A DNA stretch of 64,000 bases from Neodidymelliopsis sp. IMI 364377. Taxonomy: Eukaryota; Ascomycota; Dothideomycetes; Pleosporales; Didymellaceae. The stretch spans positions 1-64,000 of the forward strand of contig JAPEUT010000023.1 of NCBI GenBank assembly GCA_027946375.1, given 5' to 3'. The translations under genes and the position numbers were made by a program. The notes below the pieces were generated by a model, which searched no databases, had not been told where the DNA came from, and worked only from the letters and a program-made list of their open reading frames with translations. Shown one piece after another: positions 30,446 to 41,807 of this stretch (the stretch's first letter is position 1; every line of letters begins with the position of its first letter).

Positions 30446-32370
30446 CTACAGAGTGACTTCTTGCGCTTCCTCGGCTTCCACCATCGTCGCGTTCGACAGA
30501 GGACTAGAGGATGACCCGGCAACGTCAGGGCGGTTCTCTGCCACCCAAGCTTCAATTCCTGCGACAGCCATGATCGGGTCACCGCGACATCCTTGCAGAT
30601 AGTTCTGGACCTGAGCAGGCGTGAACGTGTGCGCGGGCACCTTTTCCACAAACCTGTCTGCGTACTGCTCAATATCCGCCATCGAGAAGACTGAGTCGTG
30701 AGCAAGTGCTGCACGGCCGATGAGACGCTTGAAGATGCTCTTCCCGGCGGACTTGTTCATGTTGCCGAAGTAGACTCTCTTATCGATCCGGCCGGGCCGT
30801 GTGAGCGCTGCATCCAGTGCATCAGGATCGTTTGATGTCATGATAAGCAGACGGCCTTCTTGAGATGCGTTACCATCAATAGCGTTGAGCAGACCGCTAA
30901 GAGTAACGAGACAGCGACCCACCCTACCTGGTCCATTGGAGCGGGAACCTCTCACTCTAAACCGCGAGGGCATGAACGATTCGGCTTCTTCTGCATCCGC
31001 GGCTGCCTGTTTCTCCTCTGAAGAAATCTCGCGACCGATACCAGCCGAGTCGATGTCTTCAATGATAACCACGCACTTTTGCGGCAGACCAAGGAAGAGA
31101 TTGTGCAACTTGCCATCGGTAATATCACCAGACGCCAGGTTGATTTGATAGATGTCGCAGCCCAAGTGGCCTGCAAGAGCAGCACTAAAGGACGTTTTGC
31201 CAGTGCCGGGCGGCCCATGAAATAAGTACCCACGTCGGTACGGAATGCCGCAATCTGCGAAAAATTGTTTTCTAGATTGTTAGCTCATTTCAAAAATCCA
31301 ACCAACTGAGCTAGCAACTTACGACTGTTCGCTGTAATAATACTCTGCATCTCGAATGACATCCAGTTTGATGGTCTCTTCCATGTCAATTGTATCAAGC
31401 TTCCTGATGGGCTTGGAAATCGACTGCCATTGGCCACTGCCGTAATCGAACGAACTGCCTCCAGCAAAGTACACTGTCGTTGTACCGATCATGTTGGCTT
31501 TCTTCCATGCACGACAGTTGACTACAAAGTCTTGCAGGGGCGCCAAATTCCAACCCAGTGTAGTAATGGTAAGTGCGTTTGTGAGTCTGCCACTTGTGTC
31601 GACAGGATTGCCGCTCACCTGCCGGCTGCTGGTACCACCGACGCGGTCAAAAAGATAGGGCCGGAAGCCCACCCTGTATTGTTAGCCGTGGTTCTTAAAA
31701 GACTGATGTGGAAATGTGTTGTTGCTGGAGGTATTGCTTGGAACAAAAGAGTACATATCAACATCAGTGGTAACTCACCAAAAGATTCTCGAGCCGAGAG
31801 GAGGTAAACAAGAAATCTCATCAGCTACAGACGCTTGCATGTGTCGACTTCCTAGTCGACCGGTAGGTCCTATGATGTAGCGACGACCTTGGTTCATCAC
31901 ATCATCTTCTGGTGTCCCACCAGTCGAAAGCATCGCACTTCTGCTGCGACGATTTTGTATTACTTCGGAGCTCATCCATGCCAATATATCTTTTGCAGCA
32001 CTGTTGGGGTAAGCAGCGTTCTCGAATGATATATTTGTACTCACGAGTCATGTTCTGGTATAGTTATCTCTACGGTGAGAGCCCATAGTGCAAGATCCTT
32101 GAGATGTTTGTACACTGGTACGACGGCGCTATATAGAGCTATCGCTGCTAAGACCTTATCCAGATCATTATGGGTATCCGGTCGTAGGCGATATAATAGG
32201 CGCTGGAGGATCTCGAGCAACGGATATTGAGAAGAGGCCTCTCGCTTAAGGTGACGTGGAAGCACGCCTGGTGTGTTGAGAGATTCGGGCCAAACCTCAA
32301 GTTTATTCTGGGTAGGTGTTGCAGATTTTGAGATGACCAAGTCGGTGGATGGCGATACAGGTACATCCAT
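30446..32370 (-). CDS. BCS1-type AAA ATPase, 574 aa
   Basis: Exons 32370-32045, 32000-31779, 31673-31323 and 31271-30446. The N-terminal half is the BCS1_N domain with a hydrophobic helix (VLAAIALYSAVVPVYKHL) that anchors the family in a membrane. The AAA domain has Walker A GPPGTGKT (319-326), Walker B VVIIEDID (367-374), sensor 1 IMTSNDPD and the arginine-finger region LTRPGRIDKRV. The usual pre-Walker signature GIPYRRGYLFHG is present. The acceptor of intron 3 is the TAG at 31272-31274; the nearby CAG would break frame. True Bcs1 inserts the Rieske protein into complex III in mitochondria. This protein has an insertion rich in A/E after Walker B and may be one of the many fungal paralogues with unknown clients. 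An earlier in-frame ATG at 32478 would add a further hydrophobic segment and is a possible alternative start. Confidence 0.88.
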
Positions 32371-32918
32371 TTTGAACGAACGGAAGGCAAGCTGACAGTA
32401 GTAATACAATGATGCAAAGAGAACAAATGAAGTAGAAAAAGATGTGTCGACGTTAGGTAGGCTGCGACGTGAAGACACAGGAGCACGTGCTGTTAGCCCG
32501 AGAAAAGTTTCGAAAGTTCGAAACGGCGACCAGTAAAGTCAGGGTGGGAAGGAATTACAGTGACAACAAACGTAGAAGATGCATAAAGAAGGAACGTAGA
32601 TGCGAATATTATACAAAGCCTGGTGCGGCAGCCCCTTCAAGATCTAACACCTGCACAAAAAGATGTCGAGGTCGCAGAGACGCGTTGCGGCTGAGATTGA
32701 AGTGGAGCCGCGGTGCTAGTCCGCGTTTGGCCGTTTGGTTCTAGCCGCTCTAAGGAAGGCACGAACGCATCGTTGGTACGTCATTGCGAAACATTCCCCT
32801 CTACGCCATTCTGACAGTCTGGGCATATAAAAAGTCCCCTCGTGTGAGCAGTCCTATTACTTCACACCGGAGCATCTCTCGACTACCACGATTAAGATTA
32901 ACAGCATCAATCTACACA
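32371..32918. promoter_or_regulatory. Divergent promoter region, BCS1-like / SDR
   Basis: 548 bp between opposite-facing start codons. It holds a TATA box for the SDR gene and the leader of the ATPase gene. Confidence 0.55.
32826..32833 (+). promoter_or_regulatory. TATA box of the SDR gene
   Basis: TATAAAAA about 90 bp upstream of the SDR start codon, in the expected position for a core promoter. Confidence 0.6.
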
Positions 32919-33898
32919 ATGGCGAGCACACACAATCTCCAAGCTTCAAAGCTGTTCTCTGTCAAGGACTATGTCTGCGTCGTTACAGGCGGCGGTTCTG
33001 GCATTGGATTGATGTCTGCACAAGCTCTTGCAGCGAATGGTAGATGCCTCTGCCACAACTTTACCCAATTTGGACTAATCAACGTTTACAGGTGCAAAGG
33101 TCTACATCACAAGCCGACGTAAGTTTGATTCTCAACCACGAAAGGGTATGCCACTGACTATTCATAGGCCAGGAAGTTCTTGACAGGGCCGTCAAGTCTC
33201 ACGATCCCAAGGAGGGTGGCCAGATCATTGCATTGAGTCCCTGCGATGTGACCAAGAAGGATGAGCTTGAAAAGATGTACGAAGAGCTGTCGAAGAAGGA
33301 AAAGTACATCAACCTTCTTGTCGCTGCAGCTGGAATCAGCGGCGAGAAAGCAGAGCCTGATTCGGAAAAGGCCACGGACCTCAAGTCGAAGCTCTGGGAC
33401 AACGAGACATTCGAAGGCTGGGCCGAGACTTACAACACCGATGTCAGCGCCGTGTACTTCACCACTGTCGTTCTGTTGCCTCTCCTTCAGGCAGGAACCG
33501 AAACGCACGGCCACCTCTCGGCATCCGTCATTGTCATCAGCTCGATGTCTGGTATCATGCGCCACGCACAAGGCCACTTCAGCTACAACGCTGCGAAGGG
33601 TGGCACAGTCCATCTCACTAAGCTCATGTCAGCAGAGTTCCAGAAAGCGAGGATACGCGTCAACTCGATTGCACCGGGCTACTTCCCCTCGGAGATGACT
33701 GCAAAGGAGAGCGACGACAAGCAGAAGAGTCATCTGCCGGATGAGAAGATCCAAGAGAAGGGTCACGTTCCCCAGGGACGGGCTGGTCAAGATGAGGAGA
33801 TGGCGCAGGCCGTCCTCTTCCTGACGAAGAACATCTATGTCAATGGTGAGATCATCGCCGTCGACGGCGGTGTCCTGAACGTTGTCGCTGGAAGGTAG
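32919..33898 (+). CDS. Short-chain dehydrogenase/reductase, 292 aa
   Basis: Exons 32919-33039, 33092-33118 (27 nt) and 33168-33898. The cofactor loop TGGGSGIG is at 23-30. The catalytic segment has VIVISSMSGI then SYNAAKGG with Y189 and K193. The family's PG motif appears as SIAPGYFPSEMT, and the C-terminus is the usual VNGEIIAVDGG. These mark a classical NAD(P)-dependent SDR, about 250-290 aa, without signal peptide. Acidic or basic choice after the second beta strand (YITSRRQEV) suggests NADPH preference, an inference. The substrate is unknown. The 27-nt middle exon is needed to restore AKVYITSR between two small introns. Confidence 0.9.
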
Positions 33899-35036
33899 AG
33901 GGTGAGGGCTGGTCGTCAAGGGATGGAAGCGTTTGGGTGGTGACGATGAGCAACAATAATGACTACAGTTCAAAATGAAAGCAATGATACCCTTTGCCAG
34001 TCCAGTCAGAAGTCGAGTGCAGGCCTTTTGCACGTGTAAATTTATTAAGCTTTGGACGACCACGAGACCCTGGATGTCAGGTTGTGATGTACGCATGCGG
34101 TGCACCGGATGTGGGTTAGCTCAACACAGGCTGAAGATGTGCGCCGTGATCTGCATGCTAGAGAAGCATACTACGTAGTAGAAGCACCCAGGCAGAAGAA
34201 CAAAGAGCACCGACACGTGAGGTCGTGGAAGGGTCGGACCGCCTGCATGTGCGGGTACCTGGTTCAAGACGCGTGAATGTCAGACGTGTTGTGGCGGCGT
34301 TGCGTGCATGTCTGGAACCGTTATTGACGTTGGCGTTGCATGGCATGTACAGCGGCGACGGGTGAGGCATAGTGGTGGTGGTGTGCGCTGGCGGCTGGTT
34401 GTACGGCTGGCCGCTACCAAACTCCAGTGACAGCTAGGCGGCCCAGCAACTTGGAACGTCGAGCTCGCAGCTGTCTCAGCTCGAGGACTGACTCTCTCCC
34501 ACATCCACCAGGCCGCCGTACCCCGCATGCTCGAGTGCACGCCGCAGGCTCAGGCGTCGCACGACGAGCTCTCCATCACCACCGCAGCTTTGCCCGCGCA
34601 GTAGCAGGCTACCTCGCCGGCGCTGGCCCTTGTACCGCGTACCGCATACCGCACACCTACATCATCCTGCCTGCCCTGCCCGCGCCCGTCCCCTTTCGCC
34701 GCTGGGATCCCCAACACGCGCACACGACAACCCGCCCTAGAACGGCCAGGGCGTCTGCCACAGACCGCGTCAACACCACCGCGCGACTCGCGCAGGCGCA
34801 CATAACAACAGCGCAGAATTCGACTGCTCCCCCCCGTAGCTGCTCTGCACGAAAGGACATGCGCGCCCAACGCAGCGACCCACCCCCGCAGCCACCACTC
34901 TCACCGCCCGCGACCGCCCTCGACCGCCGCCGCCTCGAGCACACGCAGGCCAACTAGGCAGGCCAACCAGGGCAGCCACCTGAGCCACGCTCGTCAGCCG
35001 GCCGCGGCCAAGCGACACGCCCTGCGAGCAGCCGCC
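33899..35036. other. GC-rich leader region of the septation kinase gene
   Basis: An open frame at 34427-34957 and several antisense frames are best explained by high GC content. No domain is recognised. It probably contains a long 5' UTR and promoter of the kinase gene. Confidence 0.45.
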
Positions 35037-38000
35037 ATGGTCTCTCACCCCTCGAAGCCCTCGCACGGCGCCTCCAACTCGCGCTCCTCGCAGCCCTCCA
35101 CCGCCCACCCCGGCACGCCTGCCCACGCGAAGAAGGCCTCGTCCTCGTCCAACCACGCCGCCCAGACCCGTGACCGCGAGCAGCGCGAACATCGCCCGAG
35201 CAGGGAGGGGGCTGCACAGCGCGCTGCCCAGGATGTCGCAGGCCTCAAGGACTACCAGCTGGGCGACTGCCTGGGCAAAGGCGCCTTTGGCAGCGTCTAC
35301 CGCGCCCTCAACTGGGGCACCGGCGAAACCGTCGCCATCAAGCAGGTCCGCCTCGAGAACCTGGGCGCCGCTGATCTGAAGAACATGGAGATGGAGATCG
35401 ACCTGCTGAAGAACCTGAACCACCCAAACATCGTCAAATACCACGGCTTTGTACGCAGCTCCGAAAGCCTGTACATCATCCTCGAGTACTGCGAAAACGG
35501 CTCGTTGCACAGCATCTGCAAGAACTTCGGCAAGTTCCCGGAAAACCTCGTCGCCCTGTACATGTCTCAGGTTCTGCACGGTCTACTCTACCTCCACGAG
35601 CAGGGTGTTATACACAGGGACATCAAGGGTGCCAACATCTTGACCACAAAGGAGGGCTTGGTGAAGCTGGCAGACTTTGGCGTGGCTACCAAGCAGTCAG
35701 GCTTGGATCAGTCCAGCGTCGTGGGCACGCCCTACTGGATGGCTCCTGAGGTCATCGAGTTGTCCGGTGCTACTACTTCCTCTGACATCTGGAGTGTGGG
35801 GTGCACAGTAATTGAGCTGATCGAAGGCAAACCCCCATACCACAAGCTGCAGCCTATGCAAGCGCTGTTCAGAATCGTCAACGACGAGCACCCGCCGATA
35901 CCGGGTAGTGCTTCACCAGTAAGTGCCACAATTTGCGAGTGCCCGTTCCTAAGCTAACAGATTCAGCTACTTCGCGAATTCCTTATGGAATGCTTCCAAA
36001 AGAATCCCACTCTACGTATTTCTGCAAAACGTCTACTCAAGCACCCGTGGATCTTGAGTGCCAAACGAACTGTCCCCGCCGTGCCCACTAAGCCCACCGA
36101 ATACCAAGAGGCTGTCAAATCAGTGCAGGAATGGAATGAGGCTCTCAAGTCGCCTAATTCGCTGCGTAGGAGCTCGCGACTTGCGTCTGGTGTGCAGAAA
36201 CCCTCGCAACAATTTCCGTCCCCTGCACACGCAAACGGTGCTGCAGTAGCCGCTAGGAAACCTCCAATTAACGTCGATCATCTCAATATCTCCAAGCACA
36301 GGCCTACCGCAGAGTCGTTCCGTTCACCAGAGCTCGATCACGATGACAACTGGGACAACGATTTCGCCGAGAGCATCTCACCGCGAGCTCTAAAGATGCC
36401 GTCGCATCGCAAGCCTCAAGATAACTTTGGAGGATTGTTCTCAGGGGATAAGTTGAAGGCATTTGCAAGCTTCGAGGCTGTTGTGGACGGTCCTGATGGA
36501 GGCGACGGAGAGGCGACGATGAGGAGCCCGCTCAATTTGCAGCATCTGCAAGGTGTGTCGAGCAGCTTTGCTTCCCGACAGCCCGCCAAAGCCAGATCTG
36601 GAAGTGCAAGAACAAAGTCGACCACATCAGCATCGACCTCAACGTCGAATTCCAGGTCTTCGTCTAATGCATCAGAGCACGAGGAGCGCCGCAGCTACGA
36701 TGCCCAGCCCAAGACGGCCTTCTTGCGCGGTGTGCCACAGGCGGCTCAAAATCCTAAACCCCGACCGATTGCTCCCAACAGAAATAGCCAGGTGTTTCGT
36801 GAGAGTTCAGAGGAAGAAGACTACTCAGACCTCATGCCTGCAGACGAAGATGCTTTCGAGAAGCGTATCCAAGCGATGCAGCATTCGCAACCCTTTGTGG
36901 TTGTCCCTCAACAATCGCAGTTCGCTACTGCAAATTTCACTTCACCTGCAGAGACCTTCTCGCCACGACTCTTCCATCCCAGCGACCTAAAATCTGCACC
37001 AAAGTCCACGAGAGATACCAAAGGTAGCGGGACTATACGGCAGCGATCGGCGAGCACGACATCGAACCGCAAACTACAACGCACACAGTCGGAGATTGAG
37101 ATCCAAAAGTACGCCGAAGATGAAGGCGACGACTTCTCCGAAATTGTTGGTGACATCAAGGGTGGTCCTCAGACTACACTCACTGCAACGACCGAGAGCG
37201 ATAGCGGCAGCGAGCACAGCAGTCTTGCCATGATTACTTCCAAGATGTCGGGCTCTTTCATGATTGCAGACGAAGATGATATGGACCCATTTGCGAACCT
37301 TGAAGATGGTCTCGATACCATTAACCTCGAGAACAATGTTGCTCGAGATCGTGATGACCGGTTGACGAAGATGACGGAGCATCTGGTCAGTTGCTTGAAG
37401 CTTAGTCAGCCCGACGACGTCCTCCTCGACATTGCAGATCAGCTTCTTCAAGTCCTGTATGAGGCACCTGACAAGCGCTCTATCATCTTAAGAAGTCATG
37501 GCATGCTGCCAGTTTTGGAGATTTTGAGCAACATTCCACCTCATGAGCTTGTGCTCCCACTGTTGAAGATCATCAACTTGATCATCCTGGAGGACGCTGA
37601 AGCTCAAGAAAGCTTGTCCTTCTTGGGTGGCATCCCTACCATCTGCCAATTTGCTTACAAGAGGTACCCGAGCGACATCCGTAAGGAAGCCGCAGCTTTT
37701 GTGCGTCAGATGTACCAGACCAGTACGCTCACAATGCAGATGTTCATTGGTTGCGGTGGCATCAATGTACTCGTAGAGTTCTTGGAAGAAGACATTGATG
37801 CCGAGCGTGACCTCGTTCTGATTGGTGTGAACGGAGTGTTCGGAGTGTTCGAACTGCAGGGGCCGACGCCAAAGAACGATTTTTGTAGGATCTTCAGCCG
37901 AAGCAGCGTGTTATACCCTCTTTCGCTGGTTCTGAACAGGATGGTGGAAGAAGATGGCGAGGTTGCCAGGCTTATTGTTGGCAGGATTGTGCACATCTTC

Positions 38001-39781
38001 CTCATCTTTAGTCAGGCAGAGAGTCACGTCAAGGATCTTGTGGCGGATCGTATGATTCTGAAGCGTAAGTCTGACAAGGTTCTATCTACTTTACCATAGC
38101 TAACATTTGCAGGTGTACTCAAGGATTTGCGCAAGATGGCGCCTCCGCATCAAATCACCATGCTCAAGTTCATCAAGAACCTTAGTTCCCTCTCTTCGAC
38201 GCACGAAGCTCTTCAGAACTCGAATGCGATAGACATCCTTATCGAATTGCTCAAGTCTACGCGGCAGATGGGCTCAAAGTCTGGCAACCGACCAGGCAAC
38301 GACTCGAACCGTCTACCACCCTTTCAGCGTGAGATCTCCAATCAGATCCTCAACACAATGTACAATCTCTGCCGCCACAACAAGAGCCGGCAGGAAGAGG
38401 CAGCGCTGTCCGATATCATTCCATTGCTGAAGGATGTTGTGAATGACGGTGGACCATTGAAAGAGTTTGCACTTCCTGTGCTCCTTGAGATGGTCAACTC
38501 TGGCAAGGTATCGCGGAAAATGCTTTGGGATGCCAAGGGACTTGCGTTCTACGTGTCGCTGCTTGGCGATGTCAACTGGGCTGTGACGGCTCTTGATGCT
38601 ATCTTTGTCTGGTACGTGTCCACTGAGTCAAATGATCCCTCAACATGGCTAACATTGGTTCTAGGCTTCAAGAAGAAACTGCTAGGGTCGAACAATATCT
38701 GCTGTCTTCGCAGTCCAACTTTACCTCGGCCATTATCATGGCCTACACATCGTCGGGCCAATCGCGTTCCACCTTTGAGAATATGCTCGAGCCGCTTCAA
38801 AAGCTCGTTCGTCTTTCTCCGCCTATTGCTGCATCGCTGGCCGTTCCTGAGATCTTCTCGCGCACAGAGCAGAAGCTTAACCATAAAGATGCCGTCACTC
38901 GCCTCAATTTACTGCGTATCCTGCGCACTATCTGCGATGCCAAGGAAGAAGGCTGCTGGCTCATCCGAGCTTTTGGCTGCTATGAACGCATCACTTGGCT
39001 CATGGAGCAAGACCCTGCAGTCCTTGTCCGGCAGATGGCAGAGGAACTTGTTCATGCTTGCGACGAGGTGGAGGTCAATGGCCTTAACGCAGCACCTAAC
39101 GGCAAACGTAGCCTTAGTCGGGCTTCAAACATAGGCATGAACCTTCGTCGCCCAACATCTTCGGCCGGTCGACGTGACGGCTCAGGATCGAGCAGCGGCT
39201 CTACGCTTGCCAGCGCCGGTCTAGGCCTCACGCCACCTACGCCGACCAGCCTCAAGGGTACTTTCCTCGTCCCGCCAATGACCTCAACACCGGGCAGTGG
39301 ACGCGATCGCATCACCCGTACCCAATCTTCCAGCTCAATGTGGGATCTTATCGAAGATCCCAACTCTACCCCTCATTCAGCAGGTCGGTCATCGAAGCCG
39401 CCGGTCCTCGCACGCTCCACAACATCGTTTGCTGCTCTCGCGTCACCTACTGCGCAGCCACGCCCCTCGACTGCTCGACCCGCCTCCCGTGATGCTACAT
39501 CCAGCCTCCTGCATCTTCAGGCAAACTCGAGATCAGGCGCACCAGAGCGCTCGCGCCTTCCGAAAGCACGACAAGGCGCGGCTGGCAGACTGGGCGAGGC
39601 CATCACGAAGCGTAGACAAAGCAACTTCAACATCGAGAACGACACACCCGGAAACGGCAACAGCCTTCCTAGTGGCACGCCCCCGTTGCCGCGCCTGCAG
39701 ATCGTAAGAAGAAGGAGAGACACAAGCGGAGGTGAATTAAGCTCCGCAAATGTAGCAAGACGAGGCTCGACCGCAGATTAG
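35037..39781 (+). CDS. sepH: SepH/Cdc7-type septation initiation network kinase, 1531 aa
   Basis: Exons 35037-35918, 35967-38064, 38113-38611 and 38665-39781. After about 72 disordered residues a protein kinase domain begins: G-loop GKGAFGSV (80-87), VAIK with K102, HRDIKGAN, DFG and VVGTPYWMAPEV; it ends near LLKHPWIL. This STE11/MAPKKK-like kinase followed by a long disordered segment and an armadillo-like helical region (about 770-1290) is the layout of S. pombe Cdc7 and A. nidulans SepH. Those kinases act downstream of the Spg1 GTPase at the spindle pole body to trigger septum formation. The C-terminal about 250 residues are S/T/P-rich with many possible phosphosites. For intron 1 the second AG (ATTCAG) is chosen because it gives SASPLLREFL; the first would add two residues. 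Family assignment is firm. Confidence 0.93.
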
Positions 39782-40570
39782 GAGGATGCCGAGATTCATA
39801 GTCGAAGAGTTGCTTTTGAGGAAACCGGTAGCGAAACCTCGTACAGTGGCCTCGTGAGACGAAGACGTGGTCTCACATCGCCGCCCAGGGTCTTCGTCGG
39901 CGCGTTACCGCACCCCTCACAGGCGAGTCCACTTCCCACCAACTCACACCACCAGGGGGAAGAGTAACAAAATGGTTTTGCTTGTATAATGGCATACGAG
40001 CACGGCGTTTGGGCGTCCCCCATTCCACATTTTTTTCCTTGCAAGATCAAAAGGGTCGGAGCATTACTAGACGGTCACAGTGAGGGGGGACAGGATGGAG
40101 TTTGTGCATAGCTTCGGCGTCCTGCTTTTCGTTGTTCATTTTTTGTTTGCCTATGGGTTTCTTCACTGTGTCGCATAGTATCGGATCGGTCTGGGTTGCT
40201 TTGAGCTAGGTTATTCCGTGTTGGAGTCGATGCCATGCTTGGGTGCGTCGTATTGAGCCGCAATACGGAGTAGGAGTATGAGATTGTTTGACGTGAAAAT
40301 GTTGCTTTCCTCGTGTAACCAAGTGATTGTGATGAGAGACGGCGTTCGCACAGCTCGTTTCGCAGGAACTTAGAGAACGAGTCCAGACCAATATTCTCAT
40401 GCACGAAACAAGATAGGTAATGTCAAAGAAGATAATATCATGCTTTCATCCCTACCAACACCAAGGAAATCCCAGCCAAAACAAAAACGCCTCGCTATCG
40501 TGGATATCGTCACGCTCACAACCACCCCCTCTCAACCCCTCAAGTCCTAACCTTCAACAACCCCCCACCC
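39782..40570. other. Convergent 3' region between the kinase and small coiled-coil genes
   Basis: No supported gene; 3' UTRs of two genes facing each other. Confidence 0.5.
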
Positions 40571-41062
40571 TCAAACAACATGATCATGACCTAAACCCCC
40601 TGTCAGCAAACCCAACCCACCCTCTCAGGAAGCAGAAAACTTACGTCCAAGCGCGCGTCCTTTCTTCCCCAACGCCCGCGCCTCACTCTGTTTAATCTTG
40701 GCCAACCGCGCCTCCTCAGCCGCCTCCCTCTCCAACCGCCTCACGTGCTCGCGCGCCTCTCGCACTGCGTTCTTGGCCCGGAACAACGCTGCGTCTGCTT
40801 CGCGCTCTGCGGCTTCGGCCTGGCGGAGCGATTGCGTGGCGGCGTGGATGGAGGGGTCGCCTGAGGGGCGGTGGAGGAGGGAGGAGTGGCGTTTTGTGGT
40901 AGTGGTGGAGGAGGTGTGGTGGTGGTTGTGGTTGTTGTGGGTGCTTGAGCGGTGCAGGTCGGGGGATGAGGAGCGCCGGCGGGAGAAGAGGCCGCGGCTG
41001 TGGGATTGGGGAGGGGCAGCAGGAGGAGGGGTGGGAGAGCGTTTGGAGCCGAAGAGAGGCAT
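40571..41062 (-). CDS. Small basic coiled-coil protein of unknown function, 145 aa
   Basis: Exons 41062-40645 and 40590-40571. It starts MPLFGSKRSPTPPPAAPP, then has an S/R/H/T-rich disordered half and an alanine/glutamate/arginine-rich helix (about 75-135: QSLRQAEAAEREADAALF and REHVRRLEREAAEEARLA), very likely a coiled coil. The 54-nt intron (GTAAGT, TTTGCTGAC branch, TTTAG) leaves a 20-nt last exon ending RHDHVV. If the intron is retained the protein ends KFSAS a few residues later at 40625, so the two models differ only at the tail. No family recognised. Confidence 0.65.
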
Positions 41063-41807
41063 GTTTTGTTGTTGTCGTTGTTGTTGTTGTTTATTGATTG
41101 GGTTGGTTGAGTCGGTAGTCGATATCAAAAATGGCAATTTCTCCACAAACAAAAGATACCAGCAAACAATAAAGCTATATCCACAAAAGTAGATCGAATC
41201 TAAGGAGTTTAAACGGAAAAGTCGGCATCCTCAAATATATACATTCCCACTCCCACCAAATCAGCCATTTACGACTGCATGCCTCCAGAAAAGCAGGAAT
41301 TCGCGCCCGTCCCCAGAGTGAGCGACGTGACGTCAGAGTCCCGACGATCAGTTGCCCACTGCGGCGATGAGATCACCGTGTCCCAGATTGTGTGTGCGCA
41401 TGCGCGCGTGTGTGGAGGGCGGGCAGGCAGGGAAATGTTTTGTTGTAGAGGGTGTGAGAGTGGTGCATTGGAGTTGTTAAGGCTAGAGGTGCGCTAGGCG
41501 GTGGTTTCGGTGGGTCGCGCGATGGTAGGTAGGTAATGGACCCTGGCGCGCCGGGTTGGGGAGGTGAGCTAGTGGGCTTGAGGGTATGGGAGTAGCGATG
41601 TGTATGCAGTATGTCCAAAAGGTTCTCGTCGCGCATGTTATTGTCATCGCACCTCCACATCTAACAGGTTGGATGAATATGATGATATTCTCGCTAATGT
41701 GTATGGTACACTTGTAATGCTTCTAACCGGTCTTGATACACGCTTGATCCTACAACGCCAGACACCATCCATGCAGCCTTTCCTTTTATATAATGTAACA
41801 CGCTCGC
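41063..41807. other. Intergenic between the coiled-coil and transporter genes
   Basis: Short frames only. It holds the coiled-coil gene promoter and the transporter 3' UTR. Confidence 0.5.

Noticed and set aside
31590..31625. Possible short intron at GTGAGC inside exon 3 of the BCS1-like gene
   Set aside because: The nearest frame-keeping acceptors give introns near 30 nt, too short for this genome.
34427..34957. 177-codon frame upstream of the septation kinase
   Set aside because: GC-rich with low-complexity content and antisense frames of similar length; taken as 5' UTR or promoter.
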